Shown here in pieces: positions 9,393 through 18,958 of a DNA stretch of 64,000 nt. The first letter of the stretch is position 1; each line of letters opens with the position of its first letter. This DNA comes from Luteimicrobium album (GTDB lineage: Bacteria > Actinomycetota > Actinomycetes > Actinomycetales > Cellulomonadaceae). The DNA lies in contig NZ_BSUK01000001.1 of NCBI RefSeq assembly GCF_030161555.1, forward strand, positions 1,736,001-1,800,000, in the 5' to 3' direction. The translations under genes were made by a program, and so were the position numbers. Below the pieces are notes generated by a model. The model saw only the letters and a list, made by a program, of their open reading frames with translations. It was not told the origin of the DNA and searched no databases.

Positions 9393-10720
9393 ATGACCGT
9401 GGGACGACGAGCTGGTGTACGCCGATGGTGGCGTCGCGAGCTCGCGCTCGTCGCCGGAGCCGCGCTCGTCGTGACGCTGGGGGTCGCCGGGACCAACCAC
9501 CTGGGCCGGACGGCGTACTCCGACAAGCCCCTCTACCTCGCGGCCATGGCGCGCGACGCCGACGGCGACCTCGTCCGCGTGGCCGTCGACGGGACCGGGC
9601 TCGAGCCCGGGACCCGTGCCGTCGCGGGCGCGACCGCGGAGGCCGCCGCGCAGCGCACCTGGCTCGCGTCCGGCAGCGTCCCCGGTGCGGGGACGCGCTG
9701 GGAGGACATGGCCCGCGACGCCCTGCTCGACCTGCGCACCATGACCCTCGACGACGGCGCCGTCCTCGCGTCCGGCTCCGCGTCCTGGCGGTACGCGTGG
9801 CCGCGCGACGGCGCGTTCGTCGCGGTCGCGTACGCCCGCACGGGCCACCTCGACAACGCCCGCCGCGTCCTCGCCTTCTACCAGCGGGCGCAGGCCGCCG
9901 ACGGCACCGTCGAGGCTCGCTACCTGCCCGACGGCAGCGGTCCGCCCGACGACCGCACCCCCAGACCGACGGGATCGGCTGGCTCCTGTGGGCGCTGGGC
10001 GAGACGGTCGACGCGGCGCCCGCCGCCGCGCGTCCCGCCGTCCTCGCACAGTTCCAGCCTCTCCTCGACCGCGGGACCACCGCGGCCGTCCGTGCGCTCG
10101 GTGCCACTGGCCTGCCCGCGCCGTCGCCGGACTACTGGGAGAAGCGCGAGGACACGGTCACGCTCGGCACCGCGGCCCCGCTGCTGGCCGGGCTCCGCGC
10201 CGCGACCCACCTCTACGGCCTGCTCGGCGACGCCGACGGCGTGCGCTCGGCCGGGACCGCCGGCCAGCGCCTGTCCGCGGGGATCGACGCCGGGTTCGCG
10301 CCGTCGTACGGCCGGTACCCCGGCAGCAGCGCCCGCGACGCGGCCGGCGCCTTCCTGCTGCCTCCCTTCCAGCCCGGCACAGCGCCCGACGACGGCGACG
10401 TGCGCGCGGCCCTGCGCTCCGCCGTCGGGCAGATGCAACGGCCGGCCGGAGGCCTGGCGCCGGGTGCGCACTGGGCCGAGGACGGCGTGAGCTGGACGCC
10501 CGAGACCGCGCTCGTCGCGCTCGGGGCCGCGTCGGGAACCGCCACCGCGGACCGGACGCTCGCGACGCGCCTGCTCGACTGGCTCGACGCGCACCGCACG
10601 CCGGCCGGGTCGTTCCCCGAGAAGGTGCTCGCAGGTGGCAGCCCGTCGGGGACGGCCCCGCTCGTGTGGACGAGCGCGACAGTCCTGCTCGCGCTCGTGA
10701 CCCTCGGATCTGCAGGCTGA
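9393..10720 (+). CDS. Membrane-anchored GH15-like glycoside hydrolase (one frame change)
   Basis: After a single N-terminal membrane segment ([24 protein letters not shown]) the protein shows the alpha/alpha-toroid features of GH15 glucoamylase/glucodextranase relatives: [41 protein letters not shown] and GSFPEKV near the end. It probably cleaves alpha-glucosides outside the membrane or periplasm-like space. A -1 change at 9956-9963 (run of C) separates [12 protein letters not shown] from [10 protein letters not shown]. It is divergent from pgi, which suggests a link between alpha-glucan breakdown and glycolysis. The exact substrate (starch, dextran, trehalose or glycoconjugate) is open. Confidence 0.75.
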
Positions 10721-10849
10721 AACCGTCCGGCCCGGCCCGGCATGGACAGGCTGCCGCGCGACCGGCGACGATGAGCCATCCGCGCGCGGCGTCGCGAGTC
10801 CGCACGTCGCCCGGGCCTCGCAGGGGAACCCGACGAACAGGAGTCATCA

Positions 10850-11741
10850 TGCGCATGCGTCCCGCACTCGCGGTCGCCGTCCTCGCCCCTGCGCTCGCCC
10901 TGGCCGTCGCGGCGTGTTCGCCCGAGGACGACGGGGGCACGTCGTCCACCGGCGGCTCCACGGCGGCCGGCGCCTCGACCGCGGCGGTCGACCCCGCCAC
11001 GTGCGCCGAGGAGAGACCCTGACGGCCGGCAAGCTGACCTTCGCGACGGACCAGCCGGTGTACGAGCCCTGGTTCGTCGACGACAAGCCCGAGAACGGCA
11101 AGGGCTTCGAGGGTGCCGTCGCCGCGGCGATCGCGACCAAGCTCGGGTTCGACCCCGCCGACGTCGTGTGGAAGCGCGTCACGTTCAACAACGCCATCGC
11201 GCCCGGCCCCAAGACCTTCGACGCCGACATCGACGAGTTCTCGATCAGCGAGGAGCGTCGCCAGAACGTCGACTTCTCGTCCCCGTACTACGACGTGCGC
11301 CAGACCGTCATCGCGCTCAAGGGGAACAAGGCGGCGTCCGCGACGAGCCTCGCCGCGCTCAAGGACGTCCAGCTCGGCGCGCAGGTCGGCACGACGTCGT
11401 ACGACGCCGCGACCGCCCTCGACCCGAGCAAGAAGCCCCGCGTCTACAACAGCAACGACGACGCGCTCGCGGCCCTCAAGAACGGGCAGATCGACGGGCT
11501 CGTGGTCGACCTGCCGACCGCGTTCTACATGACCTCCGCCCAGCTCGACGACGGGGTGATCGTCGGGCAGCTCCCGCAGTCGGGCGGCACCCCCGAGCAG
11601 TTCGGGCTCGTCCTCGACAAGGGCAGCGCGTTCACCTCCTGCCTGAGCGCCGCGGTCGACGCACTGCGTGAGGACGGCACCCTCGCCGCCCTCGAGAAGC
11701 AGTGGCTGAGCAGCGAGGGCAACGCGCCCGAGCTGTCGTGA
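10850..11741 (+). CDS. Polar amino acid ABC transporter substrate-binding lipoprotein (one frame change)
   Basis: A family 3 extracellular solute-binding protein. The signal peptide ends LALAVAACS (lipobox Cys near residue 24), followed by a Gly/Ser/Thr linker. KLTFATDQPVYEPWFVDDKP and GFEGAVAAAIATKLGF are the standard start of lobe 1; EFSISEERRQNVDFSSPYYD is the conserved amino acid-binding segment with the acidic/Arg contacts. A -1 change near 11008-11015 separates ...DPATCAE from GETLTAGKLTF. RBS AGGAG sits 6 bases before the ATG. The stop overlaps the permease GTG. The ligand is a polar amino acid, not further defined. Confidence 0.85.
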
Positions 11742-12625
11742 GCACGGCCCTGCCGGCCGCGGGCGGGGACGCACCGACCGCAGGCGGGCCGAGCGCCGTC
11801 CAGCTCGATCGCGAGGCGTACCGGCGCTCGCGGTCGCGGCGGTCGACGGGCGTCGCGCTCGCAAGCACGGTCGTGTTCGCGGTCGTCGTGTGGTTCGGGA
11901 TCACGCACTCGCCCGGGTGGCCGCGGGTCAAGCAGTCCTTCCTGAGCTGGCCGGTCGCGAAGGAGTCGTTCGTCCCGGTGCTCGAGGGGCTGTGGCTCAA
12001 CGTCCGGGTGCTCGTGGTGAGCGAGCTCTGCATCCTCGCGGTGGGGCTGCTCGTCGCGTTCGCCCGGACCCTGCGGGCGTCCGTGTTCTTCCCGCTGCGG
12101 CTGCTCGCCGCGGCCTACACGGACTTCTTCCGCGGGATGCCGCTCATCATCCTGCTGTACATCGTCGGTTTCGGGCTGCCCGGGCTGCGGCTCAGCGGGG
12201 TCCCGACGTCGCCGGTGGTGCTCGGGACGATCGCGCTCGTGCTCTGCTACGGCGCCTACGTGGCCGAGGTGTTCCGGGCAGGGATCGAGGGGGTCCACCC
12301 GTCGCAGCGCGCGGCGGCCCGCTCGCTCGGGCTCTCGTACGCGCAGTCGATGCGCGTCGTCGTGCTGCCGCAGGCCGTGCGCCGGGTCCTGCCGCCGCTG
12401 CTCAACGACTTCGTCGCGCTGCAGAAGGACGTCGGCCTGATCTCGGTGCTCGGCGCGGTGGACGCCGTCCGGGCCGCGCAGATCGAGTCCGCGCGTGCGG
12501 CGAGCTTCACGCCGTACGTCGTCGCGGGCCTGCTCTTCGTGTGCCTCGCCGTCCCGACGGCGCGGTTCGCCGACCGGGTCGCCCGGCGCCGGGAGAGCCG
12601 CGAGCGAGCGGGGGCCGTGCTGTGA
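11738..12625 (+). CDS. Polar amino acid ABC transporter permease
   Basis: This 295-residue HisM/GlnP-type permease has a long N-terminal cytoplasmic/first-helix extension, then YTDFFRGMPLIILLYIVGFGLPG and the coupling loop GVHPSQRAAARSLGLSYAQSMRVVVLPQAVRRVLPPLLNDFV, which is the EAA motif of the His/Glu/Gln/Arg permease family. About five to six membrane segments. GTG start overlaps the binding-protein stop (GTGA) and its own stop overlaps the ATPase GTG, so the three genes form a tight operon. A single permease gene suggests a homodimeric channel. Intact. Confidence 0.9.
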   Translation: MSTALPAAGGDAPTAGGPSAVQLDREAYRRSRSRRSTGVALASTVVFAVVVWFGITHSPGWPRVKQSFLSWPVAKESFVPVLEGLWLNVRVLVVSELCILAVGLLVAFARTLRASVFFPLRLLAAAYTDFFRGMPLIILLYIVGFGLPGLRLSGVPTSPVVLGTIALVLCYGAYVAEVFRAGIEGVHPSQRAAARSLGLSYAQSMRVVVLPQAVRRVLPPLLNDFVALQKDVGLISVLGAVDAVRAAQIESARAASFTPYVVAGLLFVCLAVPTARFADRVARRRESRERAGAVL

Positions 12626-13398
12626 GCGCGGAGACGTCGTCGGCCGCGGTGGGCACCACGACTCCGGTGCTCGAGTGCGCGGGCGTCGTCAAGCGGTTCG
12701 GCGAGGCGGAGGTGCTGCGCGGCGTCGACCTCGACGTGCGCGAGCACGAGGTGGTCGCGCTCATCGGCGCCTCCGGGTCCGGCAAGTCGACGCTCCTGCG
12801 CTGCATCAACCTGCTCGAGGTCGTCGACGACGGCATCATCCGCCTGGACGGTCAGGACATAACCGACCCGAGGGTCGACGAGGACGCCGTGCGGCGGCGC
12901 ATCGGCGTCGTCTTCCAGGCGTACAACCTGTTCCCGCACATGTCGGTGCTCGACAACGTGACCCTCGCGCCGCGGCGCGTCCACCGGGTGCCGCGCGCCG
13001 AGGCCGAGGCGCGGGCGCGTGAGCTCCTCGAGCGGGTGGGACTCGGCGCGAAGGCCGACGAGTACCCCGACCGGTTGTCGGGCGGCCAGCAGCAGCGGGT
13101 CGCGATCGCACGCTCGCTCGCCTGCGACCCGCGGCTGCTCCTGCTCGACGAGATCACGTCCGCGCTCGACCCCGAGCTCGTGGGCGAGGTGCTGCACCTC
13201 GTGCGCGAGCTCGTCGAGCAGGGCCGGACGATCGTGATGGCGACCCACGAGATGGCCTTCGCGCGTGCCGTCGCGCACCGCGTCGTCTTCCTCGACGGCG
13301 GGCGCGTGCTCGAGTCGGGGCCGCCCGAGCAGGTGCTCGTCGACCCCGTCGAGGCGCGCACCCGCCAGTTCCTGGGCCGGATCCTCGACCAGGGCTGA
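12622..13398 (+). CDS. Polar amino acid ABC transporter ATP-binding protein
   Basis: ATPase of the same importer. Walker A GASGSGKST, Q-loop VFQAYNLFPHM, signature LSGGQQQRVAIARSLA, Walker B LLLLDEITSALDPE and the H-loop THEM are all visible, matching the GlnQ/HisP group. GTG is chosen because it overlaps the permease stop by four bases. At 258 residues the length is typical. Intact, last gene of its operon, followed by a strong pair of hairpins. Confidence 0.92.
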   Translation: MSAETSSAAVGTTTPVLECAGVVKRFGEAEVLRGVDLDVREHEVVALIGASGSGKSTLLRCINLLEVVDDGIIRLDGQDITDPRVDEDAVRRRIGVVFQAYNLFPHMSVLDNVTLAPRRVHRVPRAEAEARARELLERVGLGAKADEYPDRLSGGQQQRVAIARSLACDPRLLLLDEITSALDPELVGEVLHLVRELVEQGRTIVMATHEMAFARAVAHRVVFLDGGRVLESGPPEQVLVDPVEARTRQFLGRILDQG

Positions 13399-13411
13399 GC
13401 GACACAGGGCA

Positions 13412-13496
13412 CGGCGGGGCGGCGGACCCGAGAGTGTCCGTCGCCCCGCCGCTCGGTGCGACCGTGCGTCGTGGGGCCCTGACCCGCGACGCACGG
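13412..13496. terminator. Two stem-loops between convergent genes
   Basis: CGGCGGGGCG (13412-13421) pairs with CGCCCCGCCG (13442-13451), and CCGTGCGTCG (13462-13471) pairs with CGACGCACGG (13487-13496). The ABC ATPase ends just before and the convergent GH87-like gene ends just after, so these are likely a bidirectional terminator without U tract, as is usual in high-GC actinobacteria. Confidence 0.6.
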
Positions 13497-13502
13497 CCCG
13501 TC

Positions 13503-16500
13503 TCAGAAGCCGGAGTTGCCCGAGCCCCGCACCAGCGTGTAGCCGGTGAGGTTGTCGAGACCCCGGAGCCGCTGCCCGACACCGCGACGTCCGTGAACGA
13601 CGCGCTGCCCTGGGCGTTGAGCTCGATCCCGTACGTGCCGGATCCGTCGATCGTGACGCCGTCGAACGCGGCCCCGGTGACGGTCCGCGCGTAGCTGATG
13701 AGCACGCCCTGGTAGGTGCTGTCGTCGATCCGGATGTCGGTCACCCGGACCGGCGTCGTGATGTCGGCCGTGTCCGCGTAGATCCACAGCGCGCCGAGCT
13801 GGCTGGCCCAGTTCGGCTCGTAACCGCCGGTCCGGGTCAGGGTGTCGCGGGCGACCGTCGTCGTCCCGCTGAACGGGACCGGCGAGAAGCGCGTGCTCAC
13901 GGCGATGCCCGCGGACGCCGTCACGGTGTCAGCGACGACGGTGTCGGTCACGGCGTTCGACGCCCCGCCGTAGATGCCGACGCCGTTGGCGAGCATGGGC
14001 GCCTGGACGGTGTCGGACACGAAGGCCGAACGGGTCACCGGCGAACCCTCGGAGAACATCGCGAGCCCGTCGTCGCCCGTGTTGCGCACGGTGGACTGCT
14101 CGACCCGGGTGTCCTGGACGTCGGCGTGCAGGTTGACGCCGTCCGCGAAGGTGTCGCGGATGCGCAGGCCCGTCATGAGCAGGCCGCGCGTGCCCGAGTC
14201 GACCCAGGCACCGACCTTCGTGTGCTCGATCCAGAGGTTCTGGACGAGCGAGCCGGAGCCGAAGTTCCCCTCGAGCGCGGCGTCGAAGTTCTGGTCGTCG
14301 CGGTAGCGGACGTCCCCGAGGATCGCGAAGTCGGCGAGCGTGACGTCGCTGCCGGTGGCAAAGAAGCCGCCCTTGCCGTCCTTGCCGCGGATCGCTGAGT
14401 ACCAGGGTCCCGCGCCGAGGACCGTCACGCCGGCGACGTCGATGCGTCGCGAGACCGTGAACGTCCCCTGCGGGATCCAGACGGGCGAGCCCTGCGCCTT
14501 CGCCGCGCTGATCGCGGCGTCGATCGCGGGAGCGGAGTCGGAGCCGTCGGTGGCGGCACCATACGACGTGATCGACACGGCGCCCGCCGGTGCGGTGGCC
14601 GCCGTCGGCACGGTCTCGGCGTCCACCAGGTCGATGTCGTACGACCCGGCGGTGTCGTCGGCGTCCTTGCGGAGCGTGAGCACCGTGCCCGCCGCGAGGT
14701 CGCCCACGCGCACCCGGGCCTCGTCGAAGTAGTGGTGCGGGGAGCCCTGGGACGGGACGTTCGTGTACGGGTAGGCGCCGTAGACCCAGGAGTACACCGA
14801 CGTGGTGGACAGGTCGGCGACCTTGGTCCCGTCGGCGTAGACCGCGAGCGGGGCGGTCTGCCCGGCCCCGTCGCTCGTGTCCGGGATCGAGTAGCGCACG
14901 GTGATGGCGTTCGCGGGCTGGGTGAGAGTCACGCTCACGCCCTGCCCGGGCGCGCCGAGGTGCACGGCCTCGCGTCCGCTCGCCTCGGCCGCCACGGTGC
15001 CGTACGTCCGGTCCGGCCCGAGGACCGTGGCGCCGCCGACGAGTGCGCCGTCCTCGGCCTCGTACTCCGTGTAGGGGCGCGTGGCGCCCCGGGACGCGAG
15101 CGTCCCCTCGTCCTCGGCGGTCAGGGAGTCGACGGCGACGTCGCCGCCGGCCGCAGTGGCCCGGAGCTGGACGGTGTTCAGCCCGGCGCGCAGCGCGACG
15201 GCGACCGTGGCGTCCTGCCAGCCCGAGCCGTTCGCCAGCGCGAGCGTGCCTGTGGAGCGCCCGTTCACGACGACCGCGAGGTCGCGCGTCGCGCCGGACG
15301 TGTTGGCGAACCGGACCGTGAGGTCCTGAGCGCCGGCGGCGTCGGCGGCGAGCGTGCGGACCACGCGTGCGCCGTCGGACTGGAAGCCGTGCACGTACCC
15401 GGTGCCGGCGAACCCGCCGATCGTGGTGGCCACCTCGGTGCCGCCCGAGAGGAACGCGTCCTCGGCCTCGCCACTGCCTGCTGCCGGCGGGTTCCCGGGG
15501 TCGCCCGGGTCGCCGGGGTCGGTCGGCTCGGTCGCTGTGACGGTGAGGCTGTCGAGGTTCGCGTTGCCGTTGTCCGCGGTGCCGTACGCGTAGGTCACGG
15601 TGTGGTCGCCGGCATCGAGGGAGATGCTCTGGGTCACGGTGGCCCAGGAGTCCCAGCTCGCGGTCGCGGGCAGGCTGACCTGGCGGGACACCCCGTCGAC
15701 GGTGAGGGTGAACGTCCGGGTGGATCCCGTCCCGTTCGCGTACCTCAGTGCGAGGTCGTGGTCGCCGGCCGCGTCGATCGCGACCTCGAACGAGACGGCC
15801 GCGTTGCCCTTGTTGCCGTCCGTGAAGCCGCCGACGAAGCCTGAGCCCGTGAAGCCGGTGTGGTCGTCGTGGACCACCGCGCCTCCGGCGAGCGTCGCGT
15901 CCTCGGCCTCGAACAGCGGGCCCGTCGAGGGCTCGCTCGTCCCGGTGCCACCGTCGGCGCTGGTCACGTCGAGGTAGTCGAGGTTGGCGTTGCCGTTGTC
16001 GCCCGTCCCGTACGAGTACGCGACGCTGTGGCTGCCTGCGGTCAGCGTCACGCGGATCGTGGCGGTCGCCCAGGCGTCCCAGCTGTCCGTGGCGGGCAGC
16101 GTGACCTGCTGCGGGCTGCCACCGTCCACGGCGAGGAGACCGTGCGGGTGGTCGAGGTGCCGTCGGCGTAGCCGAGGGCGAGGTCGTAGGGGCCGTCGTC
16201 GGGCACGGTGACCTGGAAGGTGACGCGCGCCGTGCCCTGGTTCTGGTCGGTGAAGCCGCCCACGAAGCCGGACCCGCTGTAGCCGGTGTGGTCGTGCTCG
16301 ACGTCTGCGCCGCCGGAGAGCGTCGCGCTCTCCGCCTCGTAGCGGGCCGTCGAGGCGTGGGCCGGTGCCGTGCCGACGGCCAGGACGGCGGCGGTGGTGA
16401 GCGCGGTCGCCAGGGCCGTGAGCGCGGCCGTGGTCCGTCGGAGCCGGCCGCTGTGCGGGCGTGGGGCGGTGAAGATGCGTGGTGTTGGTGACACGGTCAT
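13503..16500 (-). CDS. Secreted multi-domain GH87-like alpha-1,3-glucanase (two frame changes)
   Basis: A ~1000-residue secreted enzyme. The N-terminus has an Arg-rich, long hydrophobic signal peptide ending near APAHA. Three related ~130-residue CBM35/CBM6-like repeats follow (starts YEAESATLSGG, FEAEDATLAGG, GEAEDAFLSGG), then a fourth module (YTEYEAEDGALVGG ... YSIPDTSDGAGQTAPL ... YSWVYGAYPYTN) of the kind found before the GH87 beta-helix. The beta-helix contains WIPQGTFTVSRRIDVAGV and NTGDDGLAMFSEG, whose paired Asp match the GH87 catalytic site. Frame changes of -1 near 16135-16140 (signal/first CBM) and 13553-13558 (last 20 residues) break it. Expected role is hydrolysis of fungal or bacterial alpha-1,3-glucan or mixed nigeran-type polymers. 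PL/GH28 beta-helix enzymes are alternatives. Confidence 0.75.
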
Positions 16501-16598
16501 CCGTTTCGTCGGGAGCCGCCGTCGTTGGCGGCTCGAGGTCCCGGCTGGTGCTGCCGGGGAGGTCGACGATGTCGTCGCCTGTCAGGGCCTGAGCAACA

Positions 16599-16625
16599 TT
16601 TAACGCTAAACCTCTGCGCTAAACC
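16599..16625 (-). promoter_or_regulatory. Probable repressor operator upstream of the GH87-like gene
   Basis: CGCTAAACC occurs twice as a direct repeat (16604-16612 and 16617-16625), 13 bases apart. The first copy is part of the near-palindrome TTTAACGCTAAA. The AT-rich patch stands out in a very GC-rich promoter region and resembles operators of LacI-type sugar regulators, which have a central CG. No adjacent regulator gene is present, so the regulator would act in trans. Confidence 0.45.
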
Positions 16626-16668
16626 GTACCGAGCCGGGCGACGCCACGCAAGAGCGCGTGCGGACACA

Positions 16669-16710
16669 GCGACGCCCGCACCGGAGCGTGGCTCTCGGTG
16701 CGGGCGTCGC
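16669..16710 (-). terminator. Stem-loop after the double-VOC gene
   Basis: GCGACGCCCGCACC pairs perfectly with GGTGCGGGCGTCGC across a 14-base loop. It lies just beyond the stop of the minus-strand VOC gene and before the GH87 promoter, so it is a good transcription terminator candidate. Confidence 0.65.
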
Positions 16711-16723
16711 CAACCCGTCGGGC

Positions 16724-17505
16724 TCAGCCCGGCTGAGCGTCGCCGATGTTCGGGCCGATCACGGAGAACTCGGAGCCGCGCGGGTCCTTCGCGTTGACGA
16801 GCCGGCCGTAGGGGGTGTCCTCAGGCCCCCGGACGACGGTCCCGCCGAGCTCGGTGATGCGGGCGGCTGTCGCGTCGGCGTCGTCGGCACCGAAGTACGT
16901 GAGCCAGGACGACGGTCCGGGCATGCCCGAGCGAGGGTCGTCCATGATCCCGGCGTACTGCTGGCCGCCTGCTTCGTCGACGGCGTACCGGAAGTGCGGC
17001 TCGTCCGACACGACGCTCGTCGTCCAGCCGAGCGCCTCGTAGAACGGCAGCACACCGTCGAAGTCCTGGGTGTGGAGCTCGTGCCAGCCGGGCGCGCCCT
17101 GTTCGGCGACGACCGCGAACCCCTGGTGGGTGCCGGGCTGCCACAGCGAGAACGCGGCGCCGGCGGGGTCGACGACGACGGCCAGCCTGCCCAGGTCCAT
17201 GACGTCCATCGCGTCGACGAGCACCGTGCCGCCGGCGGCCGGGCGGCGGCGACGGCGGCGGCGACGTCAGGGGCGTGCAGGTGCACGGACCACACGAGCG
17301 GCTGCCCGGGATCCATGGGCGGCATGACGCCCGCGACCGGCTTGCCGCCGAGCGAGAACGTCCCGTAGCTCCCGTACTCCTCGCCGCGACCCTCGTGGGT
17401 CCAGCCGAAGAGCCCGGAGTAGAACGCGACGGTCGCGTCGAGGTCGTCCGTCGTGAGGTCGTTCCAGATCGGGGCGCCCGCGGGCACCTCTCCACGTGCA
17501 GGCAT
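16724..17505 (-). CDS. Two-domain glyoxalase/VOC-fold protein (one frame change)
   Basis: About 260 residues forming two VOC (vicinal oxygen chelate) modules. The first starts PIWNDLTTDDLDATVAFYSGLFGW with GGKPVAGVMPP; the second starts GWHELHTQDFDGVLPFYEALGW and ends GRLVNAKDPRGSEFSVIGP. This is the actinobacterial glyoxalase/bleomycin-resistance-like family, often called hydroxylase-like VOC protein. A -1 change near 17243-17250 (GG run) separates the two halves at VAAARAAGGTVLVDAMDV. Ligand unknown. It is divergent from the following single-domain VOC gene. Confidence 0.8.
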
Positions 17506-17617
17506 GGTCTCTCCTTGGTGAGCTCGGTGGGTCGATGGGGTTGTGCTTGTATCGACCGTGCGCTCGCATGGAACTCATCGCACGACGGTGCGAGTCTCGA
17601 CGGGGAGGTGGTGTCCC

Positions 17618-18067
17618 ATGGACGAGGCCAGTACGTCCGCGTCGGCCCCGGCGCCTGTCGCACGGATCCGGCAGGTCGTCCTCGACACGACCGACGCGCG
17701 TCGGCTCGCCGAGTTCTACCGGCAGCTCTTCGGGCTCGTGTACCGGAGCGGCGACGAGCCGCCGGCGTCCGGCGAGCCCGACCCGAACGGCGCGGACTGG
17801 CTCGTGCTGCGGCAACCGGGCGAGGACTTCGGGCTGGCCTTCCAGCAGGTCGACGCACTGTCCCGGGCGACGTGGCCCGATCCGAGGGTTCCGCAGCAGC
17901 TCCACCTCGATACGACCGTGCCCGATGTCGCCGCGCTCGCGGTGCAGCACGGGAGGGCGCTCGCGCTCGGGGCGACGCTCCTCCTGGACCGCGCCGACGA
18001 CCCCGAGGAGCCGCTGCGCGTCTATGCCGACCCCGACGGGCACCCGTTCTGCGTGTTCGTGGGCTGA
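17618..18067 (+). CDS. Single-domain glyoxalase/VOC-fold protein
   Basis: This 149-residue protein has one VOC module: VARIRQVVLDTTDARRLAEFYRQLFGL, DWLVLRQPGEDFGLAFQQV, QQLHLDTTVPDV and YADPDGHPFCVFVG. The His in QLHLD and the final Glu-equivalent region mark the likely metal site, although the usual C-terminal acidic ligand is replaced by C/V in PFCVFV, so metal binding is uncertain. ATG at 17618 with GGGAGGTG upstream. Function unknown. Confidence 0.8.
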   Translation: MDEASTSASAPAPVARIRQVVLDTTDARRLAEFYRQLFGLVYRSGDEPPASGEPDPNGADWLVLRQPGEDFGLAFQQVDALSRATWPDPRVPQQLHLDTTVPDVAALAVQHGRALALGATLLLDRADDPEEPLRVYADPDGHPFCVFVG

Positions 18068-18114
18068 CGGTCTTCGTGGGGTAGCCGGAAGAACGCTCGA
18101 GACCGCTGAGCGGA

Positions 18115-18135
18115 CGACATGGCATACATTAGACC
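18115..18135 (+). promoter_or_regulatory. Operator-like site A upstream of the GntR gene
   Basis: ATGGCATACATT at 18119-18130 resembles the ATGGCATTYTGYATACC boxes found before the other units of the island. Its place about 60 bases before the GntR start suggests autoregulation. Weakest of the four sites. Confidence 0.4.
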
Positions 18136-18191
18136 GGTGATATGGCGGGCCAGCCCTTGGCGGGCTCGTCGCCGCGGACAACGGGAGGTGC

Positions 18192-18863
18192 GTGGTGGCG
18201 ACCACACTCGGACTCGCTGATCAGTCCTTGTCGACGAAGATCTACGTCGAGCTTCGTGAGCGGATCATCCAGGGCCGGATCCGGCCGGGAGAGCGGATTC
18301 GCGAGCGTGATCTCGCTGAGGAGCTCGACGTCTCGCGCATCCCGTTGCGCGAGGCGTTCCCGCGACTCGAGGCCGAGGGTTTCATCCGCACGGTGCCGAG
18401 GCGCGGGGCCGTGGTCTCCGAGCTGACGTTGCGCGATGTCGAGGAGCTCTTCGAGGTCCGCTCCAGCCTCGAGGTGCTCGCGGCGCGCCTCGCGGCGAGC
18501 GCCTGCGAGCGCGGCGCTCACGGCACGGGGCTGAAGGAGGCGCTCGACAAGGTGGAGTCGGCCCTCGAGTCTGGTGACGACGCCGCGATCGCGGCCGTGA
18601 ACTCGTCGCTGCACGAGGAGATCCTGGCCCTGTCCGGCAACTCGTTGCTGGAGATGCTCATGGTTCCCGTCAATGGCCGGGTGCGTCGCCTGTTCTTCCT
18701 GGAGGCGGAGCGGGACCAGCAGGTGCTGTGCGCCGAGCACCGCGACCTGTGCCGCGCCATTCTCGACGGCCGGGTCGAGCTCGCGGGGTCGCTCGCGTTC
18801 GCGCACGTCGAGCACTCCAAGAGCGAGTCGCTGGCGATCATGCGACAGCGGTTGCGCGCGTGA
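18192..18863 (+). CDS. GntR-family (FCD) transcriptional regulator of the catabolic island
   Basis: This 223-residue regulator has an N-terminal winged helix (IYVELRERIIQGRIRPGERIRERDLAEELDVSRIPLREAF, residues ~15-55) and a C-terminal all-helical FCD ligand domain (EELFEVRSSLEVLAARLAA ... NSSLHEEILALSGNSLL ... AEHRDLCRAILDGRVELA ... HVEHS). The Asp/His residues of the metal-carboxylate site of FCD proteins are suggested by EVRSSLE, LHEEI and HRDL/HVEH. GTG start with GGGAGG upstream. It opens an island of transport and catabolic genes and is likely a repressor released by a pathway intermediate. Intact. Confidence 0.88.
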   Translation: MVATTLGLADQSLSTKIYVELRERIIQGRIRPGERIRERDLAEELDVSRIPLREAFPRLEAEGFIRTVPRRGAVVSELTLRDVEELFEVRSSLEVLAARLAASACERGAHGTGLKEALDKVESALESGDDAAIAAVNSSLHEEILALSGNSLLEMLMVPVNGRVRRLFFLEAERDQQVLCAEHRDLCRAILDGRVELAGSLAFAHVEHSKSESLAIMRQRLRA

Positions 18864-18875
18864 GGTCGGTAACAG

Positions 18876-18889
18876 GGAGTTAACTCCCG
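18876..18889 (+). promoter_or_regulatory. Perfect 14-bp palindrome after the GntR gene
   Basis: GGGAGTTAACTCCC is a perfect palindrome within the flanking partial repeat GGTCGG...CCGACC. It lies just after the GntR stop and before operator B. It could be part of a terminator or a second regulator site. Confidence 0.35.
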
Positions 18890-18912
18890 ACCGCTTGCCC
18901 CGAAACAGTCCG

Positions 18913-18936
18913 ATGGCATTTTGTATACCGGAATGC
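18913..18936 (+). promoter_or_regulatory. Operator-like site B upstream of the first amidohydrolase-Dpp operon
   Basis: ATGGCATTTTGTATACCGG, followed by AATGC, which makes an outer GCATT/AATGC inverted repeat. The first 17 bases match site D upstream of the M24 gene except for two C/T differences. FCD-type GntR regulators typically bind short TATAC-containing palindromes, so this is the best operator candidate for the 18.9-25.7 kb operon. Confidence 0.65.
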
Positions 18937-18958
18937 ATCGACTGTTGGAGGCTGCCAC

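Noticed and set aside
10741..10773. Arginine-rich mini-peptide before the amino acid ABC operon (MDRLPRDRRR)
   Set aside because: Arg-rich short frames arise by chance in this base composition and no RBS or attenuator was seen, unlike the two Cys leader peptides.
13503..16500. Pectate lyase or polygalacturonase label for the beta-helix enzyme
   Set aside because: The NTGDDGLA motif and the preceding YSIPDTSDGAG/YSWVYGAYPYTN module fit GH87-type enzymes better than PL or GH28 families.
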